DNA of 64,000 bases from Herbaspirillum sp. 3R11 (GCF_004563925.1 NZ_SPNJ01000001.1:1488001-1552000), one strand, 5' to 3'; numbered from the stretch's first letter, positions 16,371-27,306 are shown. The notes: generated by a model not told the origin, from the letters alone. Made by a program: numbers and translations.

Positions 16371-19300
16371 TCAGCCCACCCACTTGCGTGCATTGCGGAA
16401 CATGCGCATCCACGGCGAATCCTCACCCCACGCATCCGGATGCCATGATTGCGTCACACTGCGGAATACGCGCTCGGCATGCGGCATCAGCACGTTGAAG
16501 CGACCGTCAGGCGTGGTCACCGAAGTGATGCCTTGCGGCGAGCCGTTCGGGTTGTACGGATAGGCTTCGGTTACTGCGCCCTTGTTGTCGATGAAGCGCA
16601 TCGCCACCAGCGCCTTGTTGACGTCGCCGGTCAGCGAGAAGTCGGCAAAGCCTTCGCCATGCGCGACCGCGATCGGCGTTTGCGTGCCGGCCATGCCTTG
16701 CAGGAAGATCGACGGCGACTCCTGTACTTCGACCATGGAGAAGCGCGCTTCGAATTGCTCCGACTTGTTGCGCGTGAACTTCGGCCAGTCCTGCGCGCCC
16801 GGGATGATGGACTTCAGGTTGCTCATCATCTGGCAGCCGTTGCAGATACCCAGCGAGAACGTGTCCTGGCGCTGGAAGAACTGCGAGAACTGCTCCGCCA
16901 GTTGCGCGTTGAACAGGATGGTCTTGGCCCAGCCTTCGCCGGCGCCGAGCACGTCACCGTAGGAGAAGCCGCCCACTGCAATCAGGCCCTTGAAATCGTC
17001 GAGCTTGGCACGGCCGGCAATCAGGTCGCTCATGTGCACGTCAACCGATTCAAAGCCGGACTTGTGCATCACGTAGGCGGTTTCGATATGCGAATTGACG
17101 CCCTGCTCGCGCAGGATCGCCACACGCGGACGCGCACCGATGTTGAGGAACGGCGCCGCGATGTCTTCCTGCGGATCGAACGTCAGCTTCGGTGTGATGC
17201 CTGGATCGGCGAGATCCAGCAGGCGCTCGTATTCAGCGTCGGCGCAGGCTGGATTGTCGCGCAGGCGCGCGATGCGCCAGCTGGTTTCGCTCCACAGACG
17301 ATGCAACGCACTGCGCGGCTGGCTGTAGATGTTCTTGGCGTCGCGCATGAACTCGATCACGTCGCGATTGTTCGGCTTGCCGATGATGTGGCTGCAGGCG
17401 CCCAGGTTATAGGCGCGCAGCACGTTCATGACTTCCGACTTCTGGTCGGCGCGCACCTGGATCACGGCGCCCAGCTCTTCGTTGAACAAGGCGCGCAGCG
17501 TCAGTTCGTTGCGGCGTTCGCCGACTTGCGCGGTCCAGTTCTTGGAGTCGCCCCAATCGGCGGCATGTTCGCTCTCCATGGCCAGGATGTCGAGGTTGAT
17601 CGACAGGCCGCTGCGGCCGGCAAAGGCCATTTCCGTCAATGTGGCGAACAGGCCGCCATCGGAACGGTCATGGTAAGCCAGCAATTGGCCTTCCTTGTTC
17701 AATTGCTGGATCGCGGCGAAGAAGCCCTTGAGGTCTTCGGCGCTGTCGACGTCCGGCGTTTCGTTGCCGATCTGTTGCATGACCTGGGTCAGCGCGGACG
17801 CACCCATGCGGTTCTTGCCGCGACCGAGGTCGATGGCGATCAGCACGGTGTCGCCCAAATCAGTGCGAATCTGCGGCGTCAGCGTGCGGCGTACGTCTTG
17901 CACCGGTGCGAATGAGGATACGATCAGCGACACCGGCGACATCACCGACTTCGCGGCGCCGTCATCTTTCCACGTTGTGCGCATCGACAGCGAATCCTTG
18001 CCGACCGGGATCGACACGCCCAGCGCCGGGCACAATTCCATACCGATGGCCTTGACGGTGTCGAACAGTGCGGCGTCCTGACCAGGCTGGCCACAGGCCG
18101 CCATCCAGTTGGCCGACAGCTTGATATCGGAAATCTTGTCAATCGCTGCAGCGGCAATATTGGTGATCGCTTCACCGACCGCCATGCGGCCCGACGCAGC
18201 GGCGTTGATCACGGCCAGCGGCGTGCGCTCGCCCATCGCCATTGCTTCGCCCAGATAGCCTTCCAGGCTCATTGCGGTGACGGCACAGTCAGCGACGGGA
18301 ACCTGCCACGGACCGACCATCTGGTCGCGCACGGTCATGGCGCCGACGCTGCGGTCGCCGATGGTGATCAGGAAGGATTTGTCGGCCACGGTCGGCAGGC
18401 GCAGCACGCGGTGCGACACTTCCACCAGATCCATGCCGGTCAGGTCGACCGGCGGCAATTCCACGTCAACGTGCTTGACGTCGCGGTGCATCTTGGGCGG
18501 CTTGCCCAGCAGCACGTCCATCGGCATGTCGACCGGGTTGTTGTTTTGCTCGGCGTCGACCAGCTTCAACTGGCGCTCTTCCGTGGCAGTGCCGACCACG
18601 GCGAACAGGCAGCGCTCGCGCTCGCACAGGTAGCGGAACAGCGGCAGCTGCTCGGGATCGATCGCCAGCACGTAACGTTCCTGCGATTCGTTGCTCCAGA
18701 TTTCCTTCGGCGCCAGGCCGCTCTCTTCCAGCGGAATCTTGCGCAGGTCGAAAATCGCGCCGCGCTTGGCGTCGTTGGTGATTTCCGGGAAGGCGTTCGA
18801 CAGGCCGCCGGCGCCGACGTCATGGATCGACAAGATTGGATTGTCGTCGCCCATGGTCCAGCAGGCGTTGATGACTTCCTGCGCGCGGCGTTCCATTTCC
18901 GGATTGCCGCGTTGCACGGAGTCGAAGTCCAGATCAGCCGTATTGGCGCCGGTTGCCATCGACGACGCAGCGCTGCCGCCCATGCCGATGCGCATGCCCG
19001 GGCCGCCCAGCTGGATCAGCAGGCTGCCGACCGGCAGGTCGTTTTTCTTCGTGTGCTTGGCGTTGATGCTGCCGATGCCGCCGGCGATCATGATGGGCTT
19101 GTGATAGCCCTGCACGTTGCCGCCGACATTTTGTTCGTAGGTGCGGAAATAGCCGCCCAGGTTGGGACGGCCGAATTCGTTGTTGAACGCGGCGCCGCCG
19201 AGCGGGCCGTCGATCATGATCTGCAGCGGCGAAGCGATGCGATCGGGCTTGCCGTAAATGCCGCCTTGCGCCAGTGCATCGCGCTGTGCCGGCGCTTGCG

Positions 19301-20390
19301 CGACGTCGCGGGCGTTTTCCCACGGCTGCACCGCATGCGTGACCATCAGGTTGGAGACGGTGAAGCCGGTCAGGCCCGCCTTCGGCTTGGCGCCGCGGCC
19401 GGTTGCGCCTTCATCCCGGATTTCGCCGCCGGCGCCGGTGGAGGCGCCCGGGAATGGAGAAATCGCAGTCGGATGGTTGTGCGTCTCGACCTTCATCAGG
19501 ATGTGGGTCAGTTCGTCCGATGCTTCGTAGACGTTGCCCTTGGCCGCACCGCGCTGGTAGAAGCGCGAGATGTTGGCGCCTTCGATGACGGACGAGTTGT
19601 CGCTGTAGGCGACCACGGTGCCTTCGGGATGCAGCTCGTGCGTGTTGCGGATCATGCCGAACAGCGACTTGCTTTGCTTCTCGCCGTCGATGGTCCAGTC
19701 GGCGTTGAAAATCTTGTGGCGGCAGTGCTCGCTGTTGGCCTGCGCGAACATCATCAGTTCGACGTCGGTCGGATTGCGCTGCGCGCGGGTGAAGGCGTCG
19801 ACCAGATAGTCGATTTCATCGTCGGACAAGGCCAGGCCGAGTTCGGTGTTGGCGTTTTCCAGCGCCGCTTTGCCGCCGGCCAGCAGGTCGATGAATTCCA
19901 GCGGCTTGGCTTGCAGCTCGCTGAACAGGCCTGCCGCTTCCTGCGGCGTGCGCAGGACCATGTCGGTCATGCGATCGTGCAGCAGCGCGGCAACCGCAGC
20001 GATGCTGGCCTCGCCGAGCTTCTTGGCGCCGCCCAGCAGGCCGCTCTTGACCTGCACGTGATAGGCGATGCCGCGCTCGATGCGATGAATGTTTGCCATG
20101 CCGCAGTTGCGGGCGATGTCGGTGGCCTTGCTGGCCCACGGCGAAATCGTTCCGAAGCGCGGAATCACCACGAATTCGTCGCCCTCGGCGGCGCCGCTGA
20201 ACGGCTCGCCATAGGTCAGCAAACCGTCGAGGCGGTCCTGGTCTTGCTGCGACACCTCACCGACGGCGTCGATGAAATGGATGAAGCGTCCGGTCACGCC
20301 CGTGATGGCGGCGTCGACAGCTTGCAGTTGGGACAGGAGGCGTTGGGTGCGGAAGGCGGAAAGGGCATTGGAGCCCGGCAGAATCAGCAT
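16371..20390 (-). CDS. purL: Phosphoribosylformylglycinamidine synthase
   Basis: Large single-chain FGAM synthase of 1339 residues, fourth step of purine synthesis: FGAR + glutamine + ATP to FGAM. N-terminus '[19 protein letters not shown]' matches the gamma/beta-proteobacterial enzyme. The PurS-like domain, linker, two AIRS-type ATP domains ('[25 protein letters not shown]', '[11 protein letters not shown]') and a C-terminal glutaminase are all present. The glutaminase nucleophile is Cys1183 ('GICNGCQMM') with His/Glu in '[10 protein letters not shown]'. Length is normal. It is monocistronic on the minus strand with a TATAAT box upstream. Confidence 0.97.
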   Translation of the reverse strand: MLILPGSNALSAFRTQRLLSQLQAVDAAITGVTGRFIHFIDAVGEVSQQDQDRLDGLLTYGEPFSGAAEGDEFVVIPRFGTISPWASKATDIARNCGMANIHRIERGIAYHVQVKSGLLGGAKKLGEASIAAVAALLHDRMTDMVLRTPQEAAGLFSELQAKPLEFIDLLAGGKAALENANTELGLALSDDEIDYLVDAFTRAQRNPTDVELMMFAQANSEHCRHKIFNADWTIDGEKQSKSLFGMIRNTHELHPEGTVVAYSDNSSVIEGANISRFYQRGAAKGNVYEASDELTHILMKVETHNHPTAISPFPGASTGAGGEIRDEGATGRGAKPKAGLTGFTVSNLMVTHAVQPWENARDVAQAPAQRDALAQGGIYGKPDRIASPLQIMIDGPLGGAAFNNEFGRPNLGGYFRTYEQNVGGNVQGYHKPIMIAGGIGSINAKHTKKNDLPVGSLLIQLGGPGMRIGMGGSAASSMATGANTADLDFDSVQRGNPEMERRAQEVINACWTMGDDNPILSIHDVGAGGLSNAFPEITNDAKRGAIFDLRKIPLEESGLAPKEIWSNESQERYVLAIDPEQLPLFRYLCERERCLFAVVGTATEERQLKLVDAEQNNNPVDMPMDVLLGKPPKMHRDVKHVDVELPPVDLTGMDLVEVSHRVLRLPTVADKSFLITIGDRSVGAMTVRDQMVGPWQVPVADCAVTAMSLEGYLGEAMAMGERTPLAVINAAASGRMAVGEAITNIAAAAIDKISDIKLSANWMAACGQPGQDAALFDTVKAIGMELCPALGVSIPVGKDSLSMRTTWKDDGAAKSVMSPVSLIVSSFAPVQDVRRTLTPQIRTDLGDTVLIAIDLGRGKNRMGASALTQVMQQIGNETPDVDSAEDLKGFFAAIQQLNKEGQLLAYHDRSDGGLFATLTEMAFAGRSGLSINLDILAMESEHAADWGDSKNWTAQVGERRNELTLRALFNEELGAVIQVRADQKSEVMNVLRAYNLGACSHIIGKPNNRDVIEFMRDAKNIYSQPRSALHRLWSETSWRIARLRDNPACADAEYERLLDLADPGITPKLTFDPQEDIAAPFLNIGARPRVAILREQGVNSHIETAYVMHKSGFESVDVHMSDLIAGRAKLDDFKGLIAVGGFSYGDVLGAGEGWAKTILFNAQLAEQFSQFFQRQDTFSLGICNGCQMMSNLKSIIPGAQDWPKFTRNKSEQFEARFSMVEVQESPSIFLQGMAGTQTPIAVAHGEGFADFSLTGDVNKALVAMRFIDNKGAVTEAYPYNPNGSPQGITSVTTPDGRFNVLMPHAERVFRSVTQSWHPDAWGEDSPWMRMFRNARKWVG

Positions 20391-20474
20391 GGCAGGAAGT
20401 CAGGATTTGGCGGTGGAATCGAGTCGCATCAGGTCCGGAGCGCAGTATCTGCGTCGGAAAATACGAAAACCCGA

Positions 20475-20480
20475 ATTATA
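20475..20480 (-). promoter_or_regulatory. Likely -10 box of purL
   Basis: Perfect TATAAT on the minus strand 85 bases before the purL ATG. No good -35 box is visible at the right distance, so the promoter may be activated. The 182-bp gap to the next gene otherwise shows nothing. Confidence 0.45.
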
Positions 20481-20572
20481 CCTTGCCCACCCTGTTCCAG
20501 CCCACGAAAACGCCATTCCGGCAGGAAAGCAATCCGGAATGGCAGTCGACTGGCAACATCAGGGGCGAAGAC

Positions 20573-21592
20573 TTAAAAATCCTTCAACACGATCTTGCCG
20601 ATCACGCGGCCGCCTTCCAGGTCGGCATGCGCCTGGCGCAGGTTGGCGGCATTGATTGGCGACAACACTTTGCTGAGCGTGGTGCGGATCACGCCCTGGT
20701 CGATCAGGGCGGCGATTTCATTGAGCAGCTTGCCCTGCTCGGCCATGTCCGGGGTCTGGAACATGGATCGCGTGAACATGAATTCCCACACGAAACCGGC
20801 GCTCTTGGCTTTCAGCAAGGACACGTCCAGCGGTGCGCTGTTCTCGACGATAGTGGCGATCGTGCCCTGCGGCGCAATGGCCTGCGCTGCCGCCGGGAAA
20901 TGCTTGTCGGTGTCGTTCAGGATCAGCACGTAGTCGACCTGCTCGAAACCGATGTCCTTGAGCTGAGCCGGGATGTCACCGAAATGGTTGATCACCTGCT
21001 GCGCACCCAGTTCGCGCACCCATTTTTCCGACTCCGGACGCGAGGCCGTGGCGATCACGTTGAGGCCGACCACCTTGGCCGCGAGCTGGATCGCGATTGA
21101 GCCGACGCCGCCGGCGCCGCCGATGATGAGGATGCTGGGGGCCTTGCCGGAAGCCGCTTTGCGCGGAACGCGCAGACGTTCGAACAAGGCTTCCCAGGCG
21201 GTGATGGCAGTCAATGGCAAGGCTGCGGCCTGCTCCATCGACAGCGAGGCTGGTGCATGGCCGACGATGCGTTCGTCGACCAGCTGGAATTCGCTGTTGC
21301 TGCCCGGACGCGTGATGTCGCCGGCGTAGAACACTTGGTCGCCGACCTTGAAGCCGGTAACGTCGGCGCCGATCGCTTCGACCACGCCGGCGGCGTCCCA
21401 GCCGAGCACGCGCGGCGCGTCTTCGACCTTGTCCTTGGGCGCACGGACCTTGGTGTCGACCGGATTGACGGCGATGGCCTTGACCGCCACCAGCAGGTCG
21501 CGGCCTTGCGCCGTCGGGCGCGGCAAGTCGACGTCAAGCAGGGATTCGGGGTTGGCGATGGGCAGGTAACGCTTCAGGGCGACGGCTTTCAT
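20573..21592 (-). CDS. Zinc-type alcohol dehydrogenase-like / quinone oxidoreductase family protein
   Basis: Medium-chain reductase of 339 residues. N-terminal GroES-like domain ('AIAVNPVDTKVRAP', 'VLGWDAAGVVEAIGADVTGFKVGDQVFYAGDI') and Rossmann domain with 'ILIIGGAGGVGSIAIQLA'. It lacks the cysteines and histidines that bind zinc, so it acts as an NADPH-dependent quinone/enone reductase rather than a true alcohol dehydrogenase (TIGR02817 group). Ribosome-binding site AAGGAG precedes the ATG. It is divergent from a LysR regulator, which very likely controls it. Confidence 0.86.
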   Translation of the reverse strand: MKAVALKRYLPIANPESLLDVDLPRPTAQGRDLLVAVKAIAVNPVDTKVRAPKDKVEDAPRVLGWDAAGVVEAIGADVTGFKVGDQVFYAGDITRPGSNSEFQLVDERIVGHAPASLSMEQAAALPLTAITAWEALFERLRVPRKAASGKAPSILIIGGAGGVGSIAIQLAAKVVGLNVIATASRPESEKWVRELGAQQVINHFGDIPAQLKDIGFEQVDYVLILNDTDKHFPAAAQAIAPQGTIATIVENSAPLDVSLLKAKSAGFVWEFMFTRSMFQTPDMAEQGKLLNEIAALIDQGVIRTTLSKVLSPINAANLRQAHADLEGGRVIGKIVLKDF

Positions 21593-21720
21593 GGTGTTTC
21601 TCCTTTATCAAGCACCCGGCAACGTCCGGGAGATGAGGCATTATCACCCCATCGCAAAAACAGATAAATAGACTTAAAATTGAATTACTTACAAATTTAA
21701 TTTGAAAATCAACGTTCATC
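21593..21720. promoter_or_regulatory. Divergent LysR-controlled intergenic region
   Basis: The 128-bp AT-rich gap between the oxidoreductase and LysR starts contains an AT-rich imperfect palindrome around 21677-21703 (AAATT...AATTT type, T-N11-A compatible), the usual LysR binding layout. Confidence 0.4.
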
Positions 21721-22638
21721 ATGTACGCGACCACCGACCTGCAATTGCTGATCCACACCGCCGACACCGGCAGCCTGTCGCAGGCCGCGCGCATACTCGG
21801 GGTTTTGCCGGCCACCGCCAGCGCCAGCCTGAAGCGTATCGAGCAGCGCCTCAACACGCGCCTGTTTGCACGCTCCACGCGCAGCATGCGGCTCACGCCA
21901 GAGGGTGAAATTTTTCTGGAGTATTGCCGCGACGCGCTGGCGCTGCTGCAGGAAGGCGAAACCCTGCTCAGCAGCGGCAAGGATGCGATCCAGGGACACA
22001 TCCGGCTGTCCATGCCATCCGACATCGGACGCAATGTGCTGTTCCCGTGGTTCAACGAATTCCAGGCGCTGCATCCTGCGGTCAAGTTCACGATGCATTT
22101 TTCGGACCGGGTCGCCGACCTGTTCCGGGACGCCGTCGACATTGCCATCCGTTCCGGCAAACTGGGCGACTCATCGCTGGTGTCGCAACAATTGGCGACC
22201 GGCCGTCGCGTGCTGGTGGCGTCGCCGGATTACCTTCGTCGCCAAGGTACGCCGCAAACGCCGGACGACCTGGTGCGTCACAACTGCCTGCTGTTCTACC
22301 TGAAACAAGGCCTGTTCAACCAATGGCGTTTCCAGAGCGGCAAGCAAGCCATTGACGTCAAGGTGCAAGGCGACCGCATGACCGACGACGCATCGATTGC
22401 GCGCGAATGGGCCGTGGCCGGCGTCGGCATCGCCTACAAATCCTGGATCGATGTACGCAGCGACGTGCGCGCCGGACGGCTGGCGACCGTGCTGGACGCG
22501 TATTGCCAGGAAGAGATTCCGCTCAACGCGGTCTACCCGCATCGCAACAGCGCGTCGCCGACCGTGCGTGCGCTGGTGGCGTTTTTGCGTACGCGCTTCG
22601 ACGCGCTGGATGCATTGAACGAATCAAACGCAAAATGA
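21721..22638 (+). CDS. LysR-family transcriptional regulator (CrgA/YafC-like)
   Basis: LTTR of 305 residues. Winged helix-turn-helix at residues 4-62 ('TDLQLLIHTADTGSLSQAARILGVLPATASASLKRIEQRL'), followed by the effector domain ('GHIRLSMPSDIGRNVLFPWFNEFQALHPAVKF', 'AVDIAIRSGKLGDSSLVSQQL'). The class regulates neighbouring reductases in response to reactive aldehydes or quinones. Divergent from the quinone-oxidoreductase-like gene. Confidence 0.86.
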   Translation: MYATTDLQLLIHTADTGSLSQAARILGVLPATASASLKRIEQRLNTRLFARSTRSMRLTPEGEIFLEYCRDALALLQEGETLLSSGKDAIQGHIRLSMPSDIGRNVLFPWFNEFQALHPAVKFTMHFSDRVADLFRDAVDIAIRSGKLGDSSLVSQQLATGRRVLVASPDYLRRQGTPQTPDDLVRHNCLLFYLKQGLFNQWRFQSGKQAIDVKVQGDRMTDDASIAREWAVAGVGIAYKSWIDVRSDVRAGRLATVLDAYCQEEIPLNAVYPHRNSASPTVRALVAFLRTRFDALDALNESNAK

Positions 22639-22642
22639 AAAA

Positions 22643-22673
22643 CGGCCCGGTCGACTGACGTCGAACCGGGCCG
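22643..22673. terminator. Terminator between convergent LysR and BON genes
   Basis: Eight-bp stem CGGCCCGG/CCGGGCCG with additional TCGA pairing inside; there is an A-run on the left side but only a weak T-run on the right. Confidence 0.65.
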
Positions 22674-22693
22674 GCGGGAACAGATGCGGTCGC

Positions 22694-22999
22694 TTACTTC
22701 ACAACCAGGCTGTTCTTCACGCCCTTGACGCCTTCGACTTTGCGCGCCACGTCAGATGCCTTGAGCGAGGCAGCGCTGTTGTTCACGAAACCGCTCAGTT
22801 GCACGATGCCCTTGAAGGTCTCGACGCCGATTTGCAGCGTTTTCAGGTTCGGCTCTTCGAAGATCGCCGCCTTCACCTTGGTGGTGATCACCGAGTCGTC
22901 AATGTACTGGCCGGTGCTGGCCTGTTGGGGCGTCGAACCGCAACCGGCCAGCGCCAAGACGAACAGGGCAAAAAAGAATGCAGCAAAACGTTTGGTCAT
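22694..22999 (-). CDS. BON-domain lipoprotein
   Basis: Lipoprotein of 101 residues with the lipobox LALAGC (Cys at about 20), then one BON domain ('IDDSVITTKVKAAIFEEP', 'LQIGVETFKGIVQLSGFVNNSAASLKASDVARKVEGVKGVKNSLVVK'). BON proteins of the OsmY/DolP type bind phospholipid and respond to envelope or osmotic stress. The ATG at 22999 with AAAGGTG upstream begins the signal peptide; the frame is open further upstream but that extension is not protein-like. Monocistronic. Confidence 0.87.
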   Translation of the reverse strand: MTKRFAAFFFALFVLALAGCGSTPQQASTGQYIDDSVITTKVKAAIFEEPNLKTLQIGVETFKGIVQLSGFVNNSAASLKASDVARKVEGVKGVKNSLVVK

Positions 23000-23414
23000 G
23001 GTGTTCACCTTTTTAAATTTATGGATGCGTGTTGATACAAAACTACAAGATGCAAGATACAAGACGCTTGTTCCGGCAAACCGGTAAACCGCTTTGCTGC
23101 GGCTGGCGCTAATGTAACCAGTCAGCGCCTGAAATAACAAGCCCCTTTCAGAGGAAAAGTCGGATTGCAGGTTCCCTTCACCGGGCGACAATTCCCAAAA
23201 TGTCGAAATCGGTTGGATCCTTTTTCGATCCCGCTGCGATATTGCCGCAAAAAGCGGCAACTACGCTGTACGCCGCCGCGATTTGGTATCATTCAGGCCG
23301 CATTACGGGGCGAGTATCGGGCGAACACCCCGGACGGATCATCGGCGCACCTCGGCAAGCAGCGCCAGCACGGGTTGACAAGGGTTTTCCACCGCGTCGG
23401 CCTCGATTGAATTA
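23000..23414. other. 415-bp intergenic region between divergent BON and DadA-like genes
   Basis: It must hold both promoters. Toward the BON gene there are repeated TTGTAT/TTGCAT-like stretches around 23040-23070. Toward the oxidoreductase no clear sigma-70 promoter is visible. No gene supported. Confidence 0.4.
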
Positions 23415-24710
23415 GTGACGATAATAGTGACGCATAACAAAACACTGAAGCAGATTGCCATTGTGGGCGGGGGCCTGTCGGGGGTAACCACAGCCTATTT
23501 CCTGGCCCGTGCCGGTTTCGAGGTCGCGGTGCTGGAACGCCGCGCCAACGTCGCCGAAGAAGCCACCTTCGGCAACTCCGGCCTGCTTGCGCCCAGCGTG
23601 GTGCAGCCGCTGGTTCTGCCGGCGATCACGCGCACTGCTTTTTCCAACCTGTTCAAGAATGAACCGCCGATCCTGGTCAAGTCCGGCTTCAACCCGTCGC
23701 GCTGGCGCTGGGTGCGCAAGTCGCGCCGCGAATACCAGGATTATTTCTCCCTGAACAAGCAACGCCTGACGCGTCTGTCGGCCTACGGCCAGATGCTGGC
23801 CCAGCACCTGCAGGAACAGTACGCGCTGGAAGAAGAAAACAGCCAGGGCCTGCTGCACCTGTTCCGCAATCAAGCGGACGCGGAACGCTGCGCCGCCATC
23901 GAGAACAGCCTCAAGCAGTTCGAACTGCCGCGCCAGCAACTCAAAGGCCAGAACGCCATCCGTGAGGTCGAGCCGGCCTTCCAGTCGGCCACGCCGATCG
24001 CTGGCGCGATGTATTACCCGAAAGACGCCGCCGGCAATTGCGTGCTGTTCGTCAAGCAGTTGCGCGCGATTGCGCAGTCGATCGGCGTGCAATTCCATTT
24101 TTCGCAATCGGTGAAAGCGGTCCGGCCTGAACTCGGCGGCCGCGTCTCGATCGACGTGGGCGCCGCCGACGGCGACAGCACGCTGACCGTGGACGGCGTC
24201 GTGCTGGCTGCGGGCATGCAGAACCTGCCGCTGCTGAAACCGCTCGGCTTGTCCCTGCCGCTGTGCCCGGTGCAGAGCTACAACGCCATGGCGGCCGTCA
24301 AGAATCTCGACGAGGCGCCCAACACGACGCTGTTCGATGAGACCTACAAGGTCGCCATCGCCCGCGTCGGAAACCGCATCCGCGTCTCCGGCCTGCTCGG
24401 CTTCCTGCCGCGCACCGAACTGCCGCATCCCAAGGCCATCGCCAGCCTGCTCAAGGTCGCCAACGACTACTATCCGAACGCAGCCAACTTCAACACCGCC
24501 AATTTCTGGAGCAGCACCTTCGCGCTGCAACCCAACGGCATGCCGCTGGTGGGCGGCACCACACACGGCAACATCTACGTCAACACCGGCCACGGCGCCC
24601 ACGGCTGGGCCGCCGCCGTCGGCGCAGGCAAATTGCTGGCCGACGCCATGGCCGGTCGCGAGACGGAAATCGACAGCGACGGTTTGCTGATCTCTTCGGT
24701 CGCCGGCTGA
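23415..24710 (+). CDS. D-amino-acid dehydrogenase-like FAD oxidoreductase
   Basis: DAO-family enzyme of 431 residues. FAD motif 'IVGGGLSGVTTAYFLARAGFEVAVLE' begins near residue 16; 'ATFGNSGLLAPS' and the C-terminal 'GHGAHGWAAAVGAGKLLADAMAGRETEI' match DadA. DadA oxidises D-alanine and other D-amino acids at the membrane and passes electrons to the quinone pool. The start is GTG at 23415; a second GTG at 23427 is possible. No amino-acid racemase is adjacent. It stands alone, ended by a terminator. Confidence 0.85.
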   Translation: MTIIVTHNKTLKQIAIVGGGLSGVTTAYFLARAGFEVAVLERRANVAEEATFGNSGLLAPSVVQPLVLPAITRTAFSNLFKNEPPILVKSGFNPSRWRWVRKSRREYQDYFSLNKQRLTRLSAYGQMLAQHLQEQYALEEENSQGLLHLFRNQADAERCAAIENSLKQFELPRQQLKGQNAIREVEPAFQSATPIAGAMYYPKDAAGNCVLFVKQLRAIAQSIGVQFHFSQSVKAVRPELGGRVSIDVGAADGDSTLTVDGVVLAAGMQNLPLLKPLGLSLPLCPVQSYNAMAAVKNLDEAPNTTLFDETYKVAIARVGNRIRVSGLLGFLPRTELPHPKAIASLLKVANDYYPNAANFNTANFWSSTFALQPNGMPLVGGTTHGNIYVNTGHGAHGWAAAVGAGKLLADAMAGRETEIDSDGLLISSVAG

Positions 24711-24726
24711 CAATTCCCACAAACGA

Positions 24727-24760
24727 GAGCGCATCTGGCAACCGTCGGTGGCGCTCTTTT
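24727..24760 (+). terminator. Terminator after the DadA-like gene
   Basis: Six-bp stem GAGCGC/GCGCTC with an 18-base loop followed by TTTT. Confidence 0.6.
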
Positions 24761-24866
24761 CATGTCTGCGGATTTTTTTCAATTGACTTAGAATGGTCGC
24801 GCCAGCACCATTTCTGTTTTCCCGCCGCTTCATTCTCACCTTTCACCTTATCGGGCCGCGTCGTCT

Positions 24867-26378
24867 ATGAGTGCGCTTTATTCGATTGCTGAAATTCGCC
24901 AGATCGAACATGCCGCCAAGGCGGAACTGCCCTCCTACACCCTGATGCAACGTGCCGGTGAAGCCTGTGCCCGCCGCGCGCTGAGCCTGGTGGCCGGCGA
25001 CGACGACGTTCATGTGCTGATTCTGGCCGGACCCGGCAACAACGGCGGCGATGCGCTGGAAGCGGCGCACTACTTATCCCAATTTGAACTGCACGTCTCC
25101 GTCGCCTTGCACGCCGACGAAAGCAGGCAACCCGACGATGCGCGCAAGGCGCTGCAACGCGCGCGCGCATCCGAGGTGGAATTCCTCGACATCGCCGATC
25201 CGGCACATCTGACTCACAAGCGCTGGACGCTGGTCATCGACGGTCTGTTCGGCATCGGTCAGACGCGCCCGCTCGGCGGCAAGCTGCGCGCCTGCGTCGA
25301 CTACATCAACTCGCTGCGCTGCCCGGTGCTGGCCATCGACATCGCCAGCGGCCTGAGTGCCGACACCGGCGCCATCATCGGCGGCGCCGGCTGCGTTGCG
25401 GTACGCGCCACGCATACCCTGAGCTTCATCGGCGACAAGCCGGGCATGCATACCTGCGACGGCCAGGATTTCAGCGGCGAGGTCGTGGTCGACAACCTCG
25501 ACATCGACGACAAACATTTTCCCGCGCCGCGTGCGCAGCTCAATGAACTGGAGCTGTTCGCCCCGGCGCTGAAACCACGCGCCGGCAACACGCACAAAGG
25601 CAGCTACGGCGACGTCATCGTGGTGGGCGGCGCCCACGGCATGGGCGGCGCGCCGGTGCTGGCGGCGCGCATGGCTGCGCATGCCGGCAGCGGACGCGTG
25701 TTCATCGCCTTCGTCGACGATGCGCCGGCCTACGACAGCGTGCATCCGGAACTGATGATGCGCCAGGCCGATCGCGTCGAATTCGGCACAGCCTCGGTAG
25801 TGGTCGGCCCCGGTCTGGGCACCTCGCGCCACGCGCACGATGTCCTGACACGCGCGCTGGATGCGCAAGGCCGCATCGTGATCGACGCCGACGCGCTGAA
25901 CATGATCGCAGCCGAACCCGGCCTGCAGCACAAGCTGCAAAATCGCGCGCAGCACACCAGCATCATCACGCCGCATCCGCTGGAAGCGGCGCGCCTGCTC
26001 GACGTCACCACCGCCGAAATCCAGAATGACCGGCCGGCCGCCGCGCGGCTGCTGGCGCGGCATTTCAAGAGCATCGCCATCCTCAAGGGCGCAGGCACCG
26101 TCATCGCGTTCCCTGACGGCGACATCGTCATCAACGCCACCGGCAATCCGGCGCTGTCCACCGCAGGCACCGGCGACGTCCTGTCCGGCCTGTGCGGCGC
26201 CTTGCTGGCACAGGGCTGGCCGGCGACGCTGGCGGCGCTGGCGGCCGTCTGGATGCACGGCAAAGCCGCCGATCAGCTGGTCGACCTTGGCGTCGGTCCA
26301 GTGGGCCTGACCGCCAGCGAAGTGATTCCGGCGGTGCGCACCCTCCTCAATCAAATCATCAGAGACCATGCCCGCTAA
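24867..26378 (+). CDS. nnrDE: Bifunctional NAD(P)H-hydrate epimerase / ADP-dependent dehydratase
   Basis: Metabolite-repair enzyme of 503 residues that restores hydrated NADH/NADPH. The N-terminal YjeF epimerase domain (1 to ~215) shows 'GPGNNGGDALEAAHYL' and 'DGLFGIGQTRPLGG'. The C-terminal ribokinase-like dehydratase (about 225-495) shows 'GSYGDVIVVGGAHGMGGAPVLAARMA', 'GPGLGTS' and 'STAGTGDVLSGLCGAL'. Fused form is usual. Its last 11 bases overlap the next gene, so they are co-transcribed. Confidence 0.94.
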   Translation: MSALYSIAEIRQIEHAAKAELPSYTLMQRAGEACARRALSLVAGDDDVHVLILAGPGNNGGDALEAAHYLSQFELHVSVALHADESRQPDDARKALQRARASEVEFLDIADPAHLTHKRWTLVIDGLFGIGQTRPLGGKLRACVDYINSLRCPVLAIDIASGLSADTGAIIGGAGCVAVRATHTLSFIGDKPGMHTCDGQDFSGEVVVDNLDIDDKHFPAPRAQLNELELFAPALKPRAGNTHKGSYGDVIVVGGAHGMGGAPVLAARMAAHAGSGRVFIAFVDDAPAYDSVHPELMMRQADRVEFGTASVVVGPGLGTSRHAHDVLTRALDAQGRIVIDADALNMIAAEPGLQHKLQNRAQHTSIITPHPLEAARLLDVTTAEIQNDRPAAARLLARHFKSIAILKGAGTVIAFPDGDIVINATGNPALSTAGTGDVLSGLCGALLAQGWPATLAALAAVWMHGKAADQLVDLGVGPVGLTASEVIPAVRTLLNQIIRDHAR

Positions 26379-27306
26379 TATTGCGTCACACCCACGACTG
26401 TGGCTCGGCATCATCTTTCTGATTTCGGCGTTGTGGACACTGTCGTTGCTGGACACCGCAGGCAAATTGCTGGGCATGGCCGGCTATCACGTGGTGATGA
26501 TTGCGTGGATGCGCTACAGCATCAATACCGTTTTCATGGCGGCCACGCTGATGCCACTATACAAGCGGCGCCACGGCCGCAGCATCCTGCATTCGACCCG
26601 GCCGCGCCTGCAAGTGCTGCGCGCGCTGGCGTTGCTGCTGTCGACGCTGATTTTCTTTTCCGTGCTCAAGATCGTGCCGCTGGCCGAAGGCACCGCGATG
26701 AATTTCTGCGCGCCGCTGATCGTGCTGGCGGTATCGCCGTGGCTGCTGGGTGAAACCACCTATATCTCGCGCTGGGTCGCCGTGGCGGTAGGATTCGCCG
26801 GCATGCTGATCGTGATCCGCCCGGGCGGCGACATTCCGGCGCACGGCGTGGTGCTGGGCCTGCTGTCGGCGGCGACCTATGCGACCGTGTCGATCCTCAA
26901 TCGCAAGGCCAATCAGGCCGACGATCCGATGGTCACGCTGTTCTACGGTGGTTTGGTGGGGATGGTGATCAGCAGCCTGATGGTGCCGTTTTTCTGGTCG
27001 CCGCATACACCCGATGCGACTGAGTGGATGATCCTGGCATCGACCGGCATCACCAGCACGATCGGCCATTTCTTCATGAACAGCGCCTACCGGCATGCTG
27101 AAGCGTCGGTGCTGACGCCGTTCGCCTACAGCCAGATCATCTCGGCCAGTGCGATGGGCTGGCTGGTGTTCAACCAGTTTCCCGACGCCGTCACCATCCT
27201 CGGCATCGGCATCATCTGCGCCAGCGGCATGGGCATCGCGTATGTTGAACACCGGCGCGCGCATCCACTGCGGGTGGCTGCGGATCCAGCGGAAACAGCT
27301 GCTTAG
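26368..27306 (+). CDS. EamA/DMT-family transporter
   Basis: Ten-helix drug/metabolite transporter of 312 residues with two EamA repeats (roughly 15-150 and 160-300). 'FFSVLKIVPLAEGTAMNFCAPLIVLAVSPWLLGE' is the typical end of the first repeat. These proteins export metabolites or amino acids; the substrate cannot be read from sequence. Its start overlaps NnrDE by 11 bases and its stop overlaps the convergent ABC gene by 4. Confidence 0.86.
   Translation: MPANIASHPRLWLGIIFLISALWTLSLLDTAGKLLGMAGYHVVMIAWMRYSINTVFMAATLMPLYKRRHGRSILHSTRPRLQVLRALALLLSTLIFFSVLKIVPLAEGTAMNFCAPLIVLAVSPWLLGETTYISRWVAVAVGFAGMLIVIRPGGDIPAHGVVLGLLSAATYATVSILNRKANQADDPMVTLFYGGLVGMVISSLMVPFFWSPHTPDATEWMILASTGITSTIGHFFMNSAYRHAEASVLTPFAYSQIISASAMGWLVFNQFPDAVTILGIGIICASGMGIAYVEHRRAHPLRVAADPAETAA

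Noticed and set aside
16449-17915. 488-codon open frame opposite purL
   Set aside because: Composition is Arg/His/Val-rich, typical of the antisense shadow of a GC-rich gene; purL is unmistakable on the other strand.
18411-20576. 721-codon open frame opposite purL
   Set aside because: Same reason: antisense shadow of purL, no recognisable protein features.
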